Shown here: positions 10,158 to 19,568 of the stretch, piece by piece
Layout of the letters: the number at the start of each line of letters is the position of its first letter
How positions within the stretch are numbered: the first letter of the stretch is position 1
NCBI GenBank assembly: GCA_018223435.1
Contig: JAGTTO010000001.1
Location: 3,038,001-3,102,000, forward strand
Direction: 5' to 3'
DNA from: Lachnospiraceae bacterium Marseille-Q4251
GTDB taxonomy: Bacteria; Bacillota; Clostridia; Lachnospirales; Lachnospiraceae
DNA: 64,000 bases
Notes under the pieces: generated by a model
Database searches by the model: none
The model's input: only the letters and a program-made list of their open reading frames with translations
What the model was told of the DNA's origin: nothing
Program-made: the position numbers and the translations under genes

Positions 10158-11930
10158 ATGAAAAAGAAATTAGTCCTTGCATTTTTACTCGCGGGAACTC
10201 TGTCCATGAGCTCTGTTGCTTACGCTTCTGAGGGCGGACAGACTCTGGGAGAGGTTACAAAAGAAAGCGTCGAAGCTCCTGAGGGAGTTGCCGCAGAGAG
10301 CGAAAGCTCCGGGGCGGTGACGATGGAGAGCGTGGAAGAGACACCGGAGGAAGCAGCTACGGAAATCGCTGAGGAGACACCGGAGGAAACCACAGAGGTG
10401 ACCGCTGAGGTTGCATCCGTAAGAGAGTACACCGACGGAGACACCGTTGATCTTACAAAAGAAGATCTTCTTACCAAGCTTAAAGACGCGGCAGCCGGGA
10501 TCACCAGCGTGAAGTCAGAACTCATTATGGATATGGTCATCAACATCAATATAGCCGGAGATGATTCCTCCACCGGCATGCAGATGGATATGACCATGAA
10601 CGCCAATATGAGCAACGAGGAAATTTTTGAGCCTTACGCTTCTCATCAGAGCGAGACCATGGCGATGAGCATCATGGGCCAGACCGGAAAACAGGTCAGC
10701 GAGACCTATATCCGCGAGGAGAACGGAGAGCAGGTAAAATACGAAGGAAGTTCCGATGATGGCAGCCCCATCACCGATTGGGACCGCACCGTCACCTCCG
10801 GAGAAAAGCCCGAATTTCTATTCAGCAGTGAAAACCTAAGTGATATGGAAAGTAAGATGGAGCTGAATCTGAAGGATCAGAAGGCTGTGGACAGCGAAGG
10901 AACTGAATACTATGTTCTGGAGAGCACCATAGACCTGTCAAGCGTGGCTGAGGATGCCGAAATGGAGGAAGAGTTTCTGGATCTGGTGAAAAGTCTCCAG
11001 GATTCCCTGGGCACCGATATGGAACTGCCGGGTGAACTTACCGTAGATTTTTACATCAATGCCAGCGATTTCCTTCCGTCAGAGATGACCATCGATATGT
11101 CCGGAATGAAGGGCGATATGGGAGAGACCGCAGGCGAGGGCACCAGCGCGGAAATGGAATTTACGACCATGGTGGTAAGCTACCGCTGCAGCCAGTACAA
11201 TGCGATTTCCGAGATCGCTTATCCGGAGGATCTTCCGACAGATGCGACTTCAGGGGAAGAGCCGGAGACCATCCAGGATGAAGAGGTTGACACGGAGGAA
11301 GTTTCCGAAGCAGGTGAAGATGAGCTTGTCTCTGAGGCCGGCCAGATGGTGGAGAGTGCAGCAGGTTCTCTTGCAGAGGAGCTGGGCGTGAAAGGCATTC
11401 AGGAGACCACCGATACCAGCGTGACTTTTACCGACAAAGGTTCCAAAGAAAATCCCGCAGCCATGAACGAGATGGGAAAGGTTTACCTCTACAATGCGAT
11501 CTCTGATCAGTATGAGCAGGTCGGCCTTACCGTTACCGGTATCACCGACGGCGACGAAGCCGCAGAATATGTGGATCAGCTTCTGAATGCGGAGAACAGC
11601 TACTACAGCTTCCCGGCCCTGAAAAATTATGAGGAGTACCGGATCGTGAACTACGATCTCTACCTGCCCTCTGATTTTTCCGATGAAGAGTACGGCGTTT
11701 ATGCTCCCAGCGCTATGATGAGCGTGGTAAGCAAGGATGACGACTGGCTCACCTACAACGACCAGAGCTATTATGCAGCTACCTACGGTCTCTACGAGGA
11801 TTCAAACAGCTATCATCCCGGCGACACCGTTCACTGCCAGTGCGTGATCGTTATGCCGAAGGATCTCACCGAATATGAGCTGGAATTTGGCCCCTACGGC
11901 CTGGATTACTTCTATGTAGCTATCCAGTAA
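10158..11930 (+). CDS. Secreted acidic protein, LppX/DUF6612-like middle domain
   Basis: The start at 10158 is chosen because AAGGGGGACC lies just upstream and the product then begins with a normal signal peptide (MKKKLVLAFLLAG...VAYAS). There is no lipobox Cys, so it is probably released or wall-associated. About 590 residues: an acidic T/E/S/P-rich linker (residues ~20-85), then a beta-rich domain (KSELIMDMVINI...TVDFYIN) reminiscent of LppX/LprAFG-type lipoproteins, a second acidic linker, and a distinct C-terminal domain of about 180 residues rich in Tyr and Asp. Function unknown. A strong terminator follows, so it looks monocistronic. Confidence 0.8.
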   Translation: MKKKLVLAFLLAGTLSMSSVAYASEGGQTLGEVTKESVEAPEGVAAESESSGAVTMESVEETPEEAATEIAEETPEETTEVTAEVASVREYTDGDTVDLTKEDLLTKLKDAAAGITSVKSELIMDMVININIAGDDSSTGMQMDMTMNANMSNEEIFEPYASHQSETMAMSIMGQTGKQVSETYIREENGEQVKYEGSSDDGSPITDWDRTVTSGEKPEFLFSSENLSDMESKMELNLKDQKAVDSEGTEYYVLESTIDLSSVAEDAEMEEEFLDLVKSLQDSLGTDMELPGELTVDFYINASDFLPSEMTIDMSGMKGDMGETAGEGTSAEMEFTTMVVSYRCSQYNAISEIAYPEDLPTDATSGEEPETIQDEEVDTEEVSEAGEDELVSEAGQMVESAAGSLAEELGVKGIQETTDTSVTFTDKGSKENPAAMNEMGKVYLYNAISDQYEQVGLTVTGITDGDEAAEYVDQLLNAENSYYSFPALKNYEEYRIVNYDLYLPSDFSDEEYGVYAPSAMMSVVSKDDDWLTYNDQSYYAATYGLYEDSNSYHPGDTVHCQCVIVMPKDLTEYELEFGPYGLDYFYVAIQ

Positions 11931-11942
11931 AAACGAAACTAA

Positions 11943-11976
11943 AGCCCCATGTCTGCCCGGCATGGGGCTTTTTTCA
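11943..11976 (+). terminator. Intrinsic terminator
   Basis: AGCCCCATG, nine-base loop, CATGGGGCT, then six T. Confidence 0.9.
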
Positions 11977-12073
11977 ACTTGTTATTTCCTCACCATAATG
12001 CTAAAATATCCCTATAATCGGGGCAAAAGACCCAAAATTGTTACGGAAAATTTTTGGAAGAAGGAGAAAACGC

Positions 12074-15000
12074 ATGCTGACAGAAGCAAAACTTCGGAAG
12101 AGGGTTTATGAAGCGACATTCAAGAGAGGTTCCAGCCTTTTCAATGCGGGAGGCGTGTTGGAAATGGAGGAGAAAAATCAGGGAGACCGGATGCTGATCC
12201 GCGCAAAAGTACAGGGAAGCGGAAGCAGAGCCTATGATGTGGAGCTGCTGATGGATGAATCGGAGGACAAGATTCTGGATTACGACTGCGAATGCCCGGC
12301 CTACGCTTCTTTTTCCGGCATGTGCAAGCACTGCGTAGCGACTCTTCTGGAGCTGATCCACCAGAAGGAGCCGGAATACAGCCCAAAACGGCTGTCTGAC
12401 TTTCTTCCTTTTTCAGATGGAAAGACTTCCGCGCCCAAAAGCCAGAATCCGGATCTCGACGCTCTTTTAAGGGCGCTGGGAGTGACCAGAGCCTCCGAGC
12501 TTCCAAACGCTCCTTCGCGGACCAGCCCGGAACCGCCCGTAAGGACTCCCGCCCGTAAAAAACTGGAGAGCACCCCTGGTCTTCAGGAGCTGATCCGTCC
12601 CTATCTTCTCAGTGACAGCGAAAATCCCATGCAGCGGATCGAAAGCGAGGTTGAGCTGGAGCCGCGCCTTTCCTTCATCGGCGATCAGCTGAAGGTTTCC
12701 TTTAAGATCGGTATCACCCAGAAATATGTGCTCAAGGATCTGCGGGAATTTCTGAACCATGTCACGACGGAGAGTAATTACCGCTACGGGAAAAAGCTGG
12801 AGTTTGTCCACCGGGAGGAGGCCTTTACGGAGAAGGCCAGAGCGTGGCTTGCCTTTATCCGAAAGCTTCTGCCTAACGAAAACGCTTATACCGGTCAGTA
12901 TACTTCCTACTATGGCTTGCGGACGAGAGAGGACGAATATCTGGAGATCGACAAGAGCCATATGGACGAGCTGATGGCTCTTCTTGAAGGGGAGGTTTTC
13001 AATGGCGTTTTCTTAGGGTGCCAGGCTGAGAGCTGGATCATCCGGGATGAAATGCCGGATTTCGGGGCGACGCTGAAGCAGAAAGCGGACGGAGCCGTCT
13101 TTAACCTGCGCCGTTTTATCCATATGGAGGGCGAGCATTATCTGTATTTTCCGAAGGAAGGCGTCATTCGCCGGGTGGACAAGGGCGTTTTCGGAAAAGC
13201 GCTGGGCTTTTTCCTTCTCGTGGAAGACAGTGAGCAGAACGGCTGCAACATTTCCCGAAATGATCTTCCCATCGTTCTGGAGGAGCTTCTTCCGGAGCTT
13301 GAAAAGGCCATCCCTGTGAAAATGCAGACGGCGCTGGAGGTTTTCATTCCGGATACCCCGGAGTTTCAGTTTTATCTGGATATGCCTCAGCGGGATCTCA
13401 TCGTCTGCAAGGGCTACGCGGTCTACGGGGAGGAGCGCTATTCCATTTTTTCCGGCTCGGATCCGTACGCCGGAGGGACGGTGAAGCGGAGCTGGAAAGA
13501 AGAGCGAAAGGCCAGAGAACAGGCGGCTGCCTTTTTCAGTGCCTACGACCGGGCGACGGGCGAGATGGCTCTGGACGGGGAAAAAGCCTGCTATGAGTTT
13601 CTGGCAGAGAAGCTTCCTCACTTAAAAGAACTTGGCGAGGTTTTTATCACGGACAAGATGAAGGCAGTGAAGATCCGCTCCCTGCCTCAGATCAACGTGG
13701 GTCTTTCAATTTCCGGCAACCTCTTAAGCCTGACTCTCGATACGGAGCTTCCGATGGAGGAACTGGCGGAGCTTCTCTCCAAATATGACCGGAAGAAAAA
13801 GTATTACCGCCTGAAAAACGGCGAGTTCATTGAGTATGACCAGGACAGCTTAAATTCGGTCAGTGATATGCTCCACGCCTTGCAGGTATCGGAAAAAACG
13901 CTGAAAAAAGGCGAGATCGAGGCGCCGCGTTACCGGGCCCTCTACCTGGATGAGCAGCTCAAAGAAAAACAGGGCATTTCCGTGGAACGGGAGCGCTCCT
14001 ATAAGAGCCTGATCCGAAACATGAAAAGCGTGGAGGACAGCGATTTCGAGCTCCCCGAGTCCCTGAAAAAAGTCCTGCGCCCTTACCAACAGAAAGGCTT
14101 TTTCTGGCTGAAAACCCTCTGGCAGAACGGCTTCGGCGGAATCCTGGCAGACGATATGGGCCTTGGAAAAACCCTGCAGGTCATCGCTTTTCTCCTTTCT
14201 TCCTTTGAGGAGGGGGAAGAGAAACGAAGTCTCATCATCTCCCCGGCCTCCCTGGTTTACAACTGGGAAAATGAGATCCACAGGTTTGCCCCGGCCCTTC
14301 CGGTGCGTGTCCTGGCGGGAACGGCGGAGGAGCGGACAGAGATTCTGAAAAACGGCGTGCCCGGGGAGATTCTTGTGACCTCTTATGAGACGATGCGCCG
14401 GGATCAGGAGCTCTATAAAGGCGAGGACTTTTTCTGCGAGGTCATCGACGAGGCCCAGTACATAAAGAACGCCGGAACCAAAGGCGCCCGGGCGGTGAAA
14501 TCCGTCTCCGCCCAGATGAAGCTGGCCCTCACGGGAACGCCGGTGGAGAACCGTTTAAGCGAGCTCTGGAGCATTTTCGACTATCTGATGCCCGGTTTTC
14601 TCTATTCCTATGAGCATTTCAAGAAGAACTTTGAGATGCCGATCATGAAAAAAGAAAACGAGGATGCCATGGCGGATCTCCAGAAAATGATCCGTCCCTT
14701 TATCCTGCGCCGCCTGAAAAAAGAAGTCCTTTCCGACCTGCCGGATAAGATCGAGAAATGCGTCACGATCCCCCTTGAGGGCGAGCAGAAGAAGCTCTAT
14801 GATGCCCATGTCCAGCGCCTGAAATTCATGCTGGAAAACGAAGAGTTTGCCAATATCCGAATGCAGGTGCTGGCCGAGCTCACCCGTCTTCGCCAGCTTT
14901 GCTGCGATCCGGCTCTCATTTACCAGGATTACCAGGAGGGCGCGGCCAAAATGGAGCTCTGCATGGAGCTTTTGAACAACGCGGTGAACGGCGGCCACAA

Positions 15001-15454
15001 GGTTCTTCTCTTTTCCCAGTTCACCTCGATGCTTGAGATTCTTGAGAAACGCATGGAGGAGGCGGGAATCGGTTACTACAGCCTCACGGGTTCCACCCCG
15101 AAAAAAGAGCGGATGGAGCTCATGGAGAAATTCAACCGGGACGCTACGCCGGTGTTCTGCATTTCCCTGAAAGCGGGCGGTACGGGTCTCAACCTCACCG
15201 GGGCGGACGTGGTGATTCATTACGATCCCTGGTGGAATGTGGCAGCAGAAAATCAGGCCACGGACCGGGCCCACCGCATCGGCCAGAAACGGGTCGTGAC
15301 GGTCTATAAGCTCGTGGCGGAGCACACGATCGAGGAAAAAGTCGTGGAGCTGCAGCAGAAGAAAAAAGAGCTGGCAGACCAGGTGCTGTCCGGGGAAGAG
15401 ATGGGAAGTATCCTTTTCGACCGGGAAGAGCTCCTCAAGCTGTTCCAGAATTAG
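12074..15454 (+). CDS. SWIM zinc-finger SNF2-family DNA helicase/ATPase
   Basis: The start at 12074 follows AAGGAG by seven bases; the longer TTG-initiated frame lacks a site. 1126 residues. An N-terminal SWIM zinc finger (CECPAY...GMCKHC, residues ~75-95) precedes the bacterial SNF2-associated region. The ATPase core begins near residue 665: Walker A in DDMGLGKTLQV, DEAQ box in VIDEAQYIKNAG, TGTPVENRLSELWSIFDYL, and the helicase C-lobe ending TDRAHRIGQ. Such proteins are DNA translocases of unknown target. A NUDIX gene follows after 9 bp, probably in one operon. Confidence 0.93.
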   Translation: MLTEAKLRKRVYEATFKRGSSLFNAGGVLEMEEKNQGDRMLIRAKVQGSGSRAYDVELLMDESEDKILDYDCECPAYASFSGMCKHCVATLLELIHQKEPEYSPKRLSDFLPFSDGKTSAPKSQNPDLDALLRALGVTRASELPNAPSRTSPEPPVRTPARKKLESTPGLQELIRPYLLSDSENPMQRIESEVELEPRLSFIGDQLKVSFKIGITQKYVLKDLREFLNHVTTESNYRYGKKLEFVHREEAFTEKARAWLAFIRKLLPNENAYTGQYTSYYGLRTREDEYLEIDKSHMDELMALLEGEVFNGVFLGCQAESWIIRDEMPDFGATLKQKADGAVFNLRRFIHMEGEHYLYFPKEGVIRRVDKGVFGKALGFFLLVEDSEQNGCNISRNDLPIVLEELLPELEKAIPVKMQTALEVFIPDTPEFQFYLDMPQRDLIVCKGYAVYGEERYSIFSGSDPYAGGTVKRSWKEERKAREQAAAFFSAYDRATGEMALDGEKACYEFLAEKLPHLKELGEVFITDKMKAVKIRSLPQINVGLSISGNLLSLTLDTELPMEELAELLSKYDRKKKYYRLKNGEFIEYDQDSLNSVSDMLHALQVSEKTLKKGEIEAPRYRALYLDEQLKEKQGISVERERSYKSLIRNMKSVEDSDFELPESLKKVLRPYQQKGFFWLKTLWQNGFGGILADDMGLGKTLQVIAFLLSSFEEGEEKRSLIISPASLVYNWENEIHRFAPALPVRVLAGTAEERTEILKNGVPGEILVTSYETMRRDQELYKGEDFFCEVIDEAQYIKNAGTKGARAVKSVSAQMKLALTGTPVENRLSELWSIFDYLMPGFLYSYEHFKKNFEMPIMKKENEDAMADLQKMIRPFILRRLKKEVLSDLPDKIEKCVTIPLEGEQKKLYDAHVQRLKFMLENEEFANIRMQVLAELTRLRQLCCDPALIYQDYQEGAAKMELCMELLNNAVNGGHKVLLFSQFTSMLEILEKRMEEAGIGYYSLTGSTPKKERMELMEKFNRDATPVFCISLKAGGTGLNLTGADVVIHYDPWWNVAAENQATDRAHRIGQKRVVTVYKLVAEHTIEEKVVELQQKKKELADQVLSGEEMGSILFDREELLKLFQN

Positions 15455-15463
15455 GAGGAAAAA

Positions 15464-15931
15464 ATGGCAGCAGAAGAAAATACCAACTGGTCCCAGTCTG
15501 TGACCGGGATCGTGATCAGAGATAACAAGGTACTTCTGGCCCGTCACACCTACGGGCCGGGCAAAGGAAAGCTCATCGTGCCGGGCGGTTATGTGAAATG
15601 GCAGGAATCTCCCCAGGAGGCCCTGAAAAGAGAGTACATGGAGGAGACCGGCGTGAAGGTGGAGCCCCTGGACGTCATCGGCATCCGCTTCAACCAGAAG
15701 GACTGGTATGTGGCCTTCCGGGCGGAGTACAAAGGCGGCCGGGCCGTTTCCGACGGGGATGAGAACAGCGAAGTCCTCTGGCTGGATGTGGAGGAAGCGC
15801 TGAGCCGTGAGGACGTTCCGGATCTCACGAAAAAACTGATCCAAAGCGCTCTCTCCGGAAAAAGCATGAAGCACATCGATTACAAAGGCACGACGAGATA
15901 CGGAGAATACAGCTTTTATGGCTTTGAATAA
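15464..15931 (+). CDS. NUDIX hydrolase
   Basis: 155 residues with a full NUDIX box (GGYVKWQE...LKREYMEETGV), which binds metal and hydrolyses nucleoside diphosphate-X substrates. Substrate unknown; MutT-like sanitation or ADP-ribose-type activity are options. The AGGAGG site and 9-bp gap behind the SNF2 gene suggest co-transcription. Confidence 0.9.
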   Translation: MAAEENTNWSQSVTGIVIRDNKVLLARHTYGPGKGKLIVPGGYVKWQESPQEALKREYMEETGVKVEPLDVIGIRFNQKDWYVAFRAEYKGGRAVSDGDENSEVLWLDVEEALSREDVPDLTKKLIQSALSGKSMKHIDYKGTTRYGEYSFYGFE

Positions 15932-16045
15932 GAAAAAGAAAGGGGCTGTCGGGAAATGGATATGCTCTCTCCTAAGTGACAAGTTTTTATTATTTCTTTT
16001 GTCTGCTTAGAAGGAGTATATCAATGGACAGAGGAGAAAGTTAAT

Positions 16046-16741
16046 TTGACAGGAAAAAAATACATTACAATTTTTTCTAAGCGAAAAGAGATAGAACTGG
16101 ATGCCGGTTCAATTCTTTATATTATGATGAACAGGGATAAAGCGAAAATTCATGTTTCTGGAAATAAGGTATATGAAACATGGCTCAGCCTTAATGCGAT
16201 TGAAAAACTACTGGGTGACGAATTTATCATGGTACGTCGTGGATGCCTTGTGTCTGCAATGGCGATACATGATATAACAAAAAAAGTAAATCTGGTTAAT
16301 GGGGATTCATTGGATTATCCAATCCGGAAGAAAAAACAGTTGATTGAGGAATTCCGGTTCAAGCAGGAGAAGATTGTCAGCAACATTATTAAGGATGACG
16401 GTCCGGTAACGGAGGAAGAATACCGCAGTTATTACAAAAGTTTTGATAATCTTCCGTTTGCATTCACAGATATTGAAATGGTTTTTGACGAGGGAAAACG
16501 TGCTGTGGACTGGATTTTCCGATACGGAAACCAGGAACTGTCAAGATTAGAAAAGTTACCATTGGAAAAGCTGATCGGCAGCTCTTTTAGGAGCTTGTTT
16601 TCCAACATGGATTCCAAATGGCTTCGAAGCTATGAACGTGCAGCCCTTTATGGAGAAAAGCTGGAAATGATGGATTACAGCCCGGAAATTGATACTTATT
16701 TACTAAAACTTCCCACACCGTATCGGTGTGGGAAGTTTTAG
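16046..16741 (+). CDS. LytTR-PAS regulator, C-terminus replaced by a hairpin
   Basis: Starts at TTG 16046 behind AGAGGAGAAAG; a six-codon ORF (16024-16044) precedes it. Residues ~1-105 form a LytTR DNA-binding domain (ITIFSKRKEIELDAGSILYI, MVRRGCLVS). Residues ~120-215 resemble a PAS sensor. The final ~13 residues (from LLKLPTPYRCGKF) are encoded by the perfect inverted repeat 16702-16742, so the native PAS end appears lost. Its position upstream of the surface operon suggests it once regulated, or still regulates, that operon. Expression of the truncated form is unknown. Confidence 0.75.
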   Translation: MTGKKYITIFSKRKEIELDAGSILYIMMNRDKAKIHVSGNKVYETWLSLNAIEKLLGDEFIMVRRGCLVSAMAIHDITKKVNLVNGDSLDYPIRKKKQLIEEFRFKQEKIVSNIIKDDGPVTEEEYRSYYKSFDNLPFAFTDIEMVFDEGKRAVDWIFRYGNQELSRLEKLPLEKLIGSSFRSLFSNMDSKWLRSYERAALYGEKLEMMDYSPEIDTYLLKLPTPYRCGKF

Positions 16742-16742
16742 T
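16702..16742. repeat. Perfect 19-bp hairpin
   Basis: ACTAAAACTTCCCACACCG, loop TAT, then the exact reverse complement. It ends the LytTR gene and supplies its stop. It could act as a bidirectional terminator or be the scar of a mobile element end. The following TTTTAGTCATG resembles the TTTAGTCATG in the IS605 right-end hairpin at 48119-48138. Confidence 0.8.
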
Positions 16743-16798
16743 CATGAATATGCATGATATAAGGAGTTGTAGTCATGGTACATATATGGGATAATGTA

Positions 16799-16824
16799 TT
16801 GACAGACAGACAGACAGACAGACA
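16799..16824 (+). repeat. GACA simple-sequence repeat (6 units)
   Basis: Six uninterrupted GACA units preceded by TT, so the first reads TTGACA like a -35 box. A candidate -10 (TATATT) begins at 16834, 29 bp beyond. Losing three units would give 17 bp spacing. Upstream of the surface-protein operon. Confidence 0.8.
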
Positions 16825-16929
16825 AGAAAACTATATATTTTTGTGTAACAAGAATGAACAGGGCGTACTTTGTCTCCGGTTTTCAGGAGGAGGACGCCCT
16901 GTTTCTGATACAGTAAAGGGAGTGACACC

Positions 16930-18348
16930 ATGAAAAAAAATAATTTGCCAGGGAAATGTCAAAAGAGATTTACCGCAATTTTTGTGTCGGTAATGATTTT
17001 TAGCCTGATTTCCGGTACAGTGTCTGCAGCAGAGACTGAAATGACGAAGCAATCAACAGAGTCGGAAACACAGACTTCGGAAGCGGAACCTTTCCAGTCA
17101 TCAACAGAGCTGCCGGTTGAGGAAGAAACAGAGGCTCCAGTGGAAACTCCGACTGAAGCTATAACAGAGACTCCAGTGGAAACTCCGACTGAAGCTATAA
17201 CAGAGGCTCCAGTGGAAGCTCCGACTGAAGCTATAACAGAGGCTCCAGTGGAAACTCCGACTGAAGCTATAACAGAGGCTCCAGTGGAAACTCCAACTGA
17301 AGTTATAACAGAGGATTTTGTGGCAGTTCCGAATGAGAACGAAACAGAGATAAAGGAACCAAATGGGGATGAAAATGAAACATCTACGGAGCCGGTTACG
17401 GAAGATTCCACACAACCCCAGGCAGAAATGACATTTGACCTGGCTATACGAGTTTCTTTGGGAGTGAATCAGCTGAAACTCAAAGACGGGCAGCAACCGT
17501 TCGTACGATCATTATTTTCAGAGGATGAGATCAGGCAGGGGGGACATGGAAATGTGCTGATATACGCTGACCTGCTGGATGACCTTTTGAAGGATGAGCA
17601 GGAGAAAGCAGAAGAACAAAAACTCTCAGAAGAAGAAAGAAATTCCCTGAAAGCGGAGAAAGCCATTCTGGAACGGTGGGCAGAAAGTAATGGATACACT
17701 GTGGAGCAGTATTTTTCTCTGCGTCTGTTCAGGCAGAAAAATGATGAGGAACCTTTGAGAATTGCAGAAAGCCAGGAAATGCTTTCAATGATTATGGAAA
17801 CAACCGATGTGCAGACGCAGATGGAAGATAGGGTACTTGTCTGTGTCAGGGATGGGCAGGCAGTAATCTGTGGTGATGCAGACAGCCGTGAAAATATCAT
17901 TGCCTTTGATACCGGAACGTTTGGAACCTATGCTCTTGCTTCCCGTTCTCCGATACCGGAACCGGATACAGAAAGTGAGGATTCCATTGTAATGGAATTG
18001 TCTGGGCTAAATGCTGTTTATCATCCGGGTTCCAGAGGTCAGTGGAATCCAGATACACATTGCTATGAAAATGCGACGTCCGGGCAATGGACTTATGAAG
18101 AGGGAGAAGGAAAAGTGAGTTTCACAAATAAAGGAAATGAGGATGTGACACTTATTCTGTCTTATAAGCCGTCAGAATCACACAAGGAAATTACCGGAGT
18201 ATTCAAGGACCAGAAAGGAGAAACAGTTCAGAAACTTTCCATTTTTGCCGAGAATACGGCTACGGTATACCTTAACCTTTACGGGGAACCAGATCCGGGA
18301 ATAAACGGTGAGGTGATCGGAACGGTATCTTATGAACAGGCCGGGTAA
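16930..18348 (+). CDS. Secreted P/T/E-repeat surface protein, first gene of surface locus
   Basis: 472 residues: signal peptide (residues 1-36, ending VSAAE), a T/E/S region, five 12-residue repeats (EAPVETPTEAIT), then a folded region. The last ~115 residues share a pattern with the two downstream secreted proteins: WNPDTHCYEN, a Trp about 10 residues later, then VSFTNKGNEDVT. No wall-sorting motif or C-terminal membrane helix. Probably an extracellular structural or adhesive subunit; the family is not recognised. The stop is 12 bp before the next gene, within its ribosome-binding site region. Confidence 0.8.
   Translation: MKKNNLPGKCQKRFTAIFVSVMIFSLISGTVSAAETEMTKQSTESETQTSEAEPFQSSTELPVEEETEAPVETPTEAITETPVETPTEAITEAPVEAPTEAITEAPVETPTEAITEAPVETPTEVITEDFVAVPNENETEIKEPNGDENETSTEPVTEDSTQPQAEMTFDLAIRVSLGVNQLKLKDGQQPFVRSLFSEDEIRQGGHGNVLIYADLLDDLLKDEQEKAEEQKLSEEERNSLKAEKAILERWAESNGYTVEQYFSLRLFRQKNDEEPLRIAESQEMLSMIMETTDVQTQMEDRVLVCVRDGQAVICGDADSRENIIAFDTGTFGTYALASRSPIPEPDTESEDSIVMELSGLNAVYHPGSRGQWNPDTHCYENATSGQWTYEEGEGKVSFTNKGNEDVTLILSYKPSESHKEITGVFKDQKGETVQKLSIFAENTATVYLNLYGEPDPGINGEVIGTVSYEQAG
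17131..17310 (+). repeat. Five tandem 36-bp coding repeats
   Basis: Five consecutive 36-bp units beginning GAGGCTCCAGTGGAAACTCC, with few substitutions; each encodes (E)(A/T)PVE(T/A)PTE(A/V)IT. Near identity suggests recent expansion and likely length variation between strains. Confidence 0.9.
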
Positions 18349-18360
18349 GGAGGTGATCAA

Positions 18361-18921
18361 GTGGGAAAACAGTCCGAAAAAAAGATATCTGCAAATAGGA
18401 CAAAAATAATCATTACTGTACTTCTTGTTGTTACATTTGTTGCATTAGCAGTGACGATCTGGGCGTTATTTTTCAGGAATACCGGTCCGGCACTGGCTCC
18501 TGACTATGCACCACAGAAAGAAGAAGAATATGCAGAACCTGTAACAGGTGATTCAGAAGAAAAGATGGAGGTATCTAAGGGCGGGGGAGCAGTCAGTATG
18601 GTTTATCAGAAAGAAGTACATATCTCACTTTCTGATAATAAGGCAAACCTGATGTTTCAAAACCCATCGAAATCAGTAAATGATATTGTGCTTCAACTTG
18701 TCATTATCAGTGAAGATGGAACAGAAACTGTGATTGCCCAGTCCGGAACTCTGTCACCCGGATATAAAATTGAACAGCTGGATCTGATAAAAGATGCAGC
18801 AAAACTCTCTGTGGGAGATTATACAGGAAGATACAATGTTCTGTATTATGATCCGGATTCAGGAGAGAAAGCAGTCCTGAATGGAAATATCGAAGGAATT
18901 AAAATTACAGTGACTGATTAA
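18361..18921 (+). CDS. Membrane-anchored extracellular protein (surface locus)
   Basis: 186 residues, GTG start directly behind the very strong site AAGGAGGTGATC. One N-terminal transmembrane helix (residues ~16-38), a charged linker, and a C-terminal beta domain of ~110 residues outside the cell. That domain is paralogous to the protein at 20591: LMFQNPSKS...LQLVIISEDGTET...GTLSPGYKIEQLDL compares with VYFTNSEEF...LRVLTADGTLLGET...LIRPGEYVKSVSL. The family is not recognised. The order secreted - membrane-anchored - secreted suggests a complex at the envelope. Confidence 0.75.
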   Translation: MGKQSEKKISANRTKIIITVLLVVTFVALAVTIWALFFRNTGPALAPDYAPQKEEEYAEPVTGDSEEKMEVSKGGGAVSMVYQKEVHISLSDNKANLMFQNPSKSVNDIVLQLVIISEDGTETVIAQSGTLSPGYKIEQLDLIKDAAKLSVGDYTGRYNVLYYDPDSGEKAVLNGNIEGIKITVTD

Positions 18922-18981
18922 GAGAAAACATACTTCGAAAAGAAGATGTAATAAAATGTTTTGCAGAAAGGAAGAAAAGCA

Positions 18982-19551
18982 ATGAAGAAAAAAGCATTAA
19001 CTCTTTGTGTAGCGACTATACTTGGGTTATCCTCCGGGACAGTAGCAATGGCGGCAACAATAAATTCAGCCGGAGGAACAGACAGCCATGCAGTATACGG
19101 AACTTATCAACCTGAAGGCGAAGCACCAACGGTGTATTCCGTTGATGTATCATGGGGAAGCATGGAATTCACGTATACGGATGGAGCTGTATCCAAAACA
19201 TGGGATCCATCAACACACCAGTATACGGAATCTGTCGGAGAAGGAAGCTGGTCGAATCAAGATGGAGCGAACAAGGTGACAGTTACCAATCGCTCTAATA
19301 AGGCATTGACTGCAACTGTTGAAGCAACAACGTTGGATTCGTATGCAGGTATCACTGCGAAAGCTGATAAGGCTTCTTTGAGTCTTGCGGATGCGTCTAT
19401 TGATGCGACAACCACAAAACCGGGTCATCCATCTACTGAGTCGACTACGATTTCTTTGACAGGGGCATTAACAGATAAAAATGCAAATAAAGCAACAATC
19501 GGTAGTGTAACAGTAAAAATCGCAGATGCAGATACAGCATCACAGGAATAA
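18982..19551 (+). CDS. Small secreted protein with W-D-P repeat-family domain
   Basis: Start 18982 follows AAAGGAAG; the earlier TTG frame has no site. 189 residues with a signal peptide (cut near AMAAT). The mature domain has VYGTYQPEGE, VDVSWGSMEFTY, TWDPSTHQYTE, SWSNQDG, VTVTNRSNKALT and a C-terminal TTISLTGAL...IGSVTVKI. The same landmarks, in order, occur in the next gene, so these are tandem paralogs. No anchor. Function unknown; the size and repeated use resemble a pilin-like or WxL-like surface subunit, which is inference. Confidence 0.78.
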   Translation: MKKKALTLCVATILGLSSGTVAMAATINSAGGTDSHAVYGTYQPEGEAPTVYSVDVSWGSMEFTYTDGAVSKTWDPSTHQYTESVGEGSWSNQDGANKVTVTNRSNKALTATVEATTLDSYAGITAKADKASLSLADASIDATTTKPGHPSTESTTISLTGALTDKNANKATIGSVTVKIADADTASQE

Positions 19552-19568
19552 GAAGGAGGGCGGAAAGA

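Noticed and set aside
17131..17310. Possible CRISPR-like array (36-bp repeats)
   Set aside because: Repeats are directly adjacent without spacers and are in frame in a surface protein.
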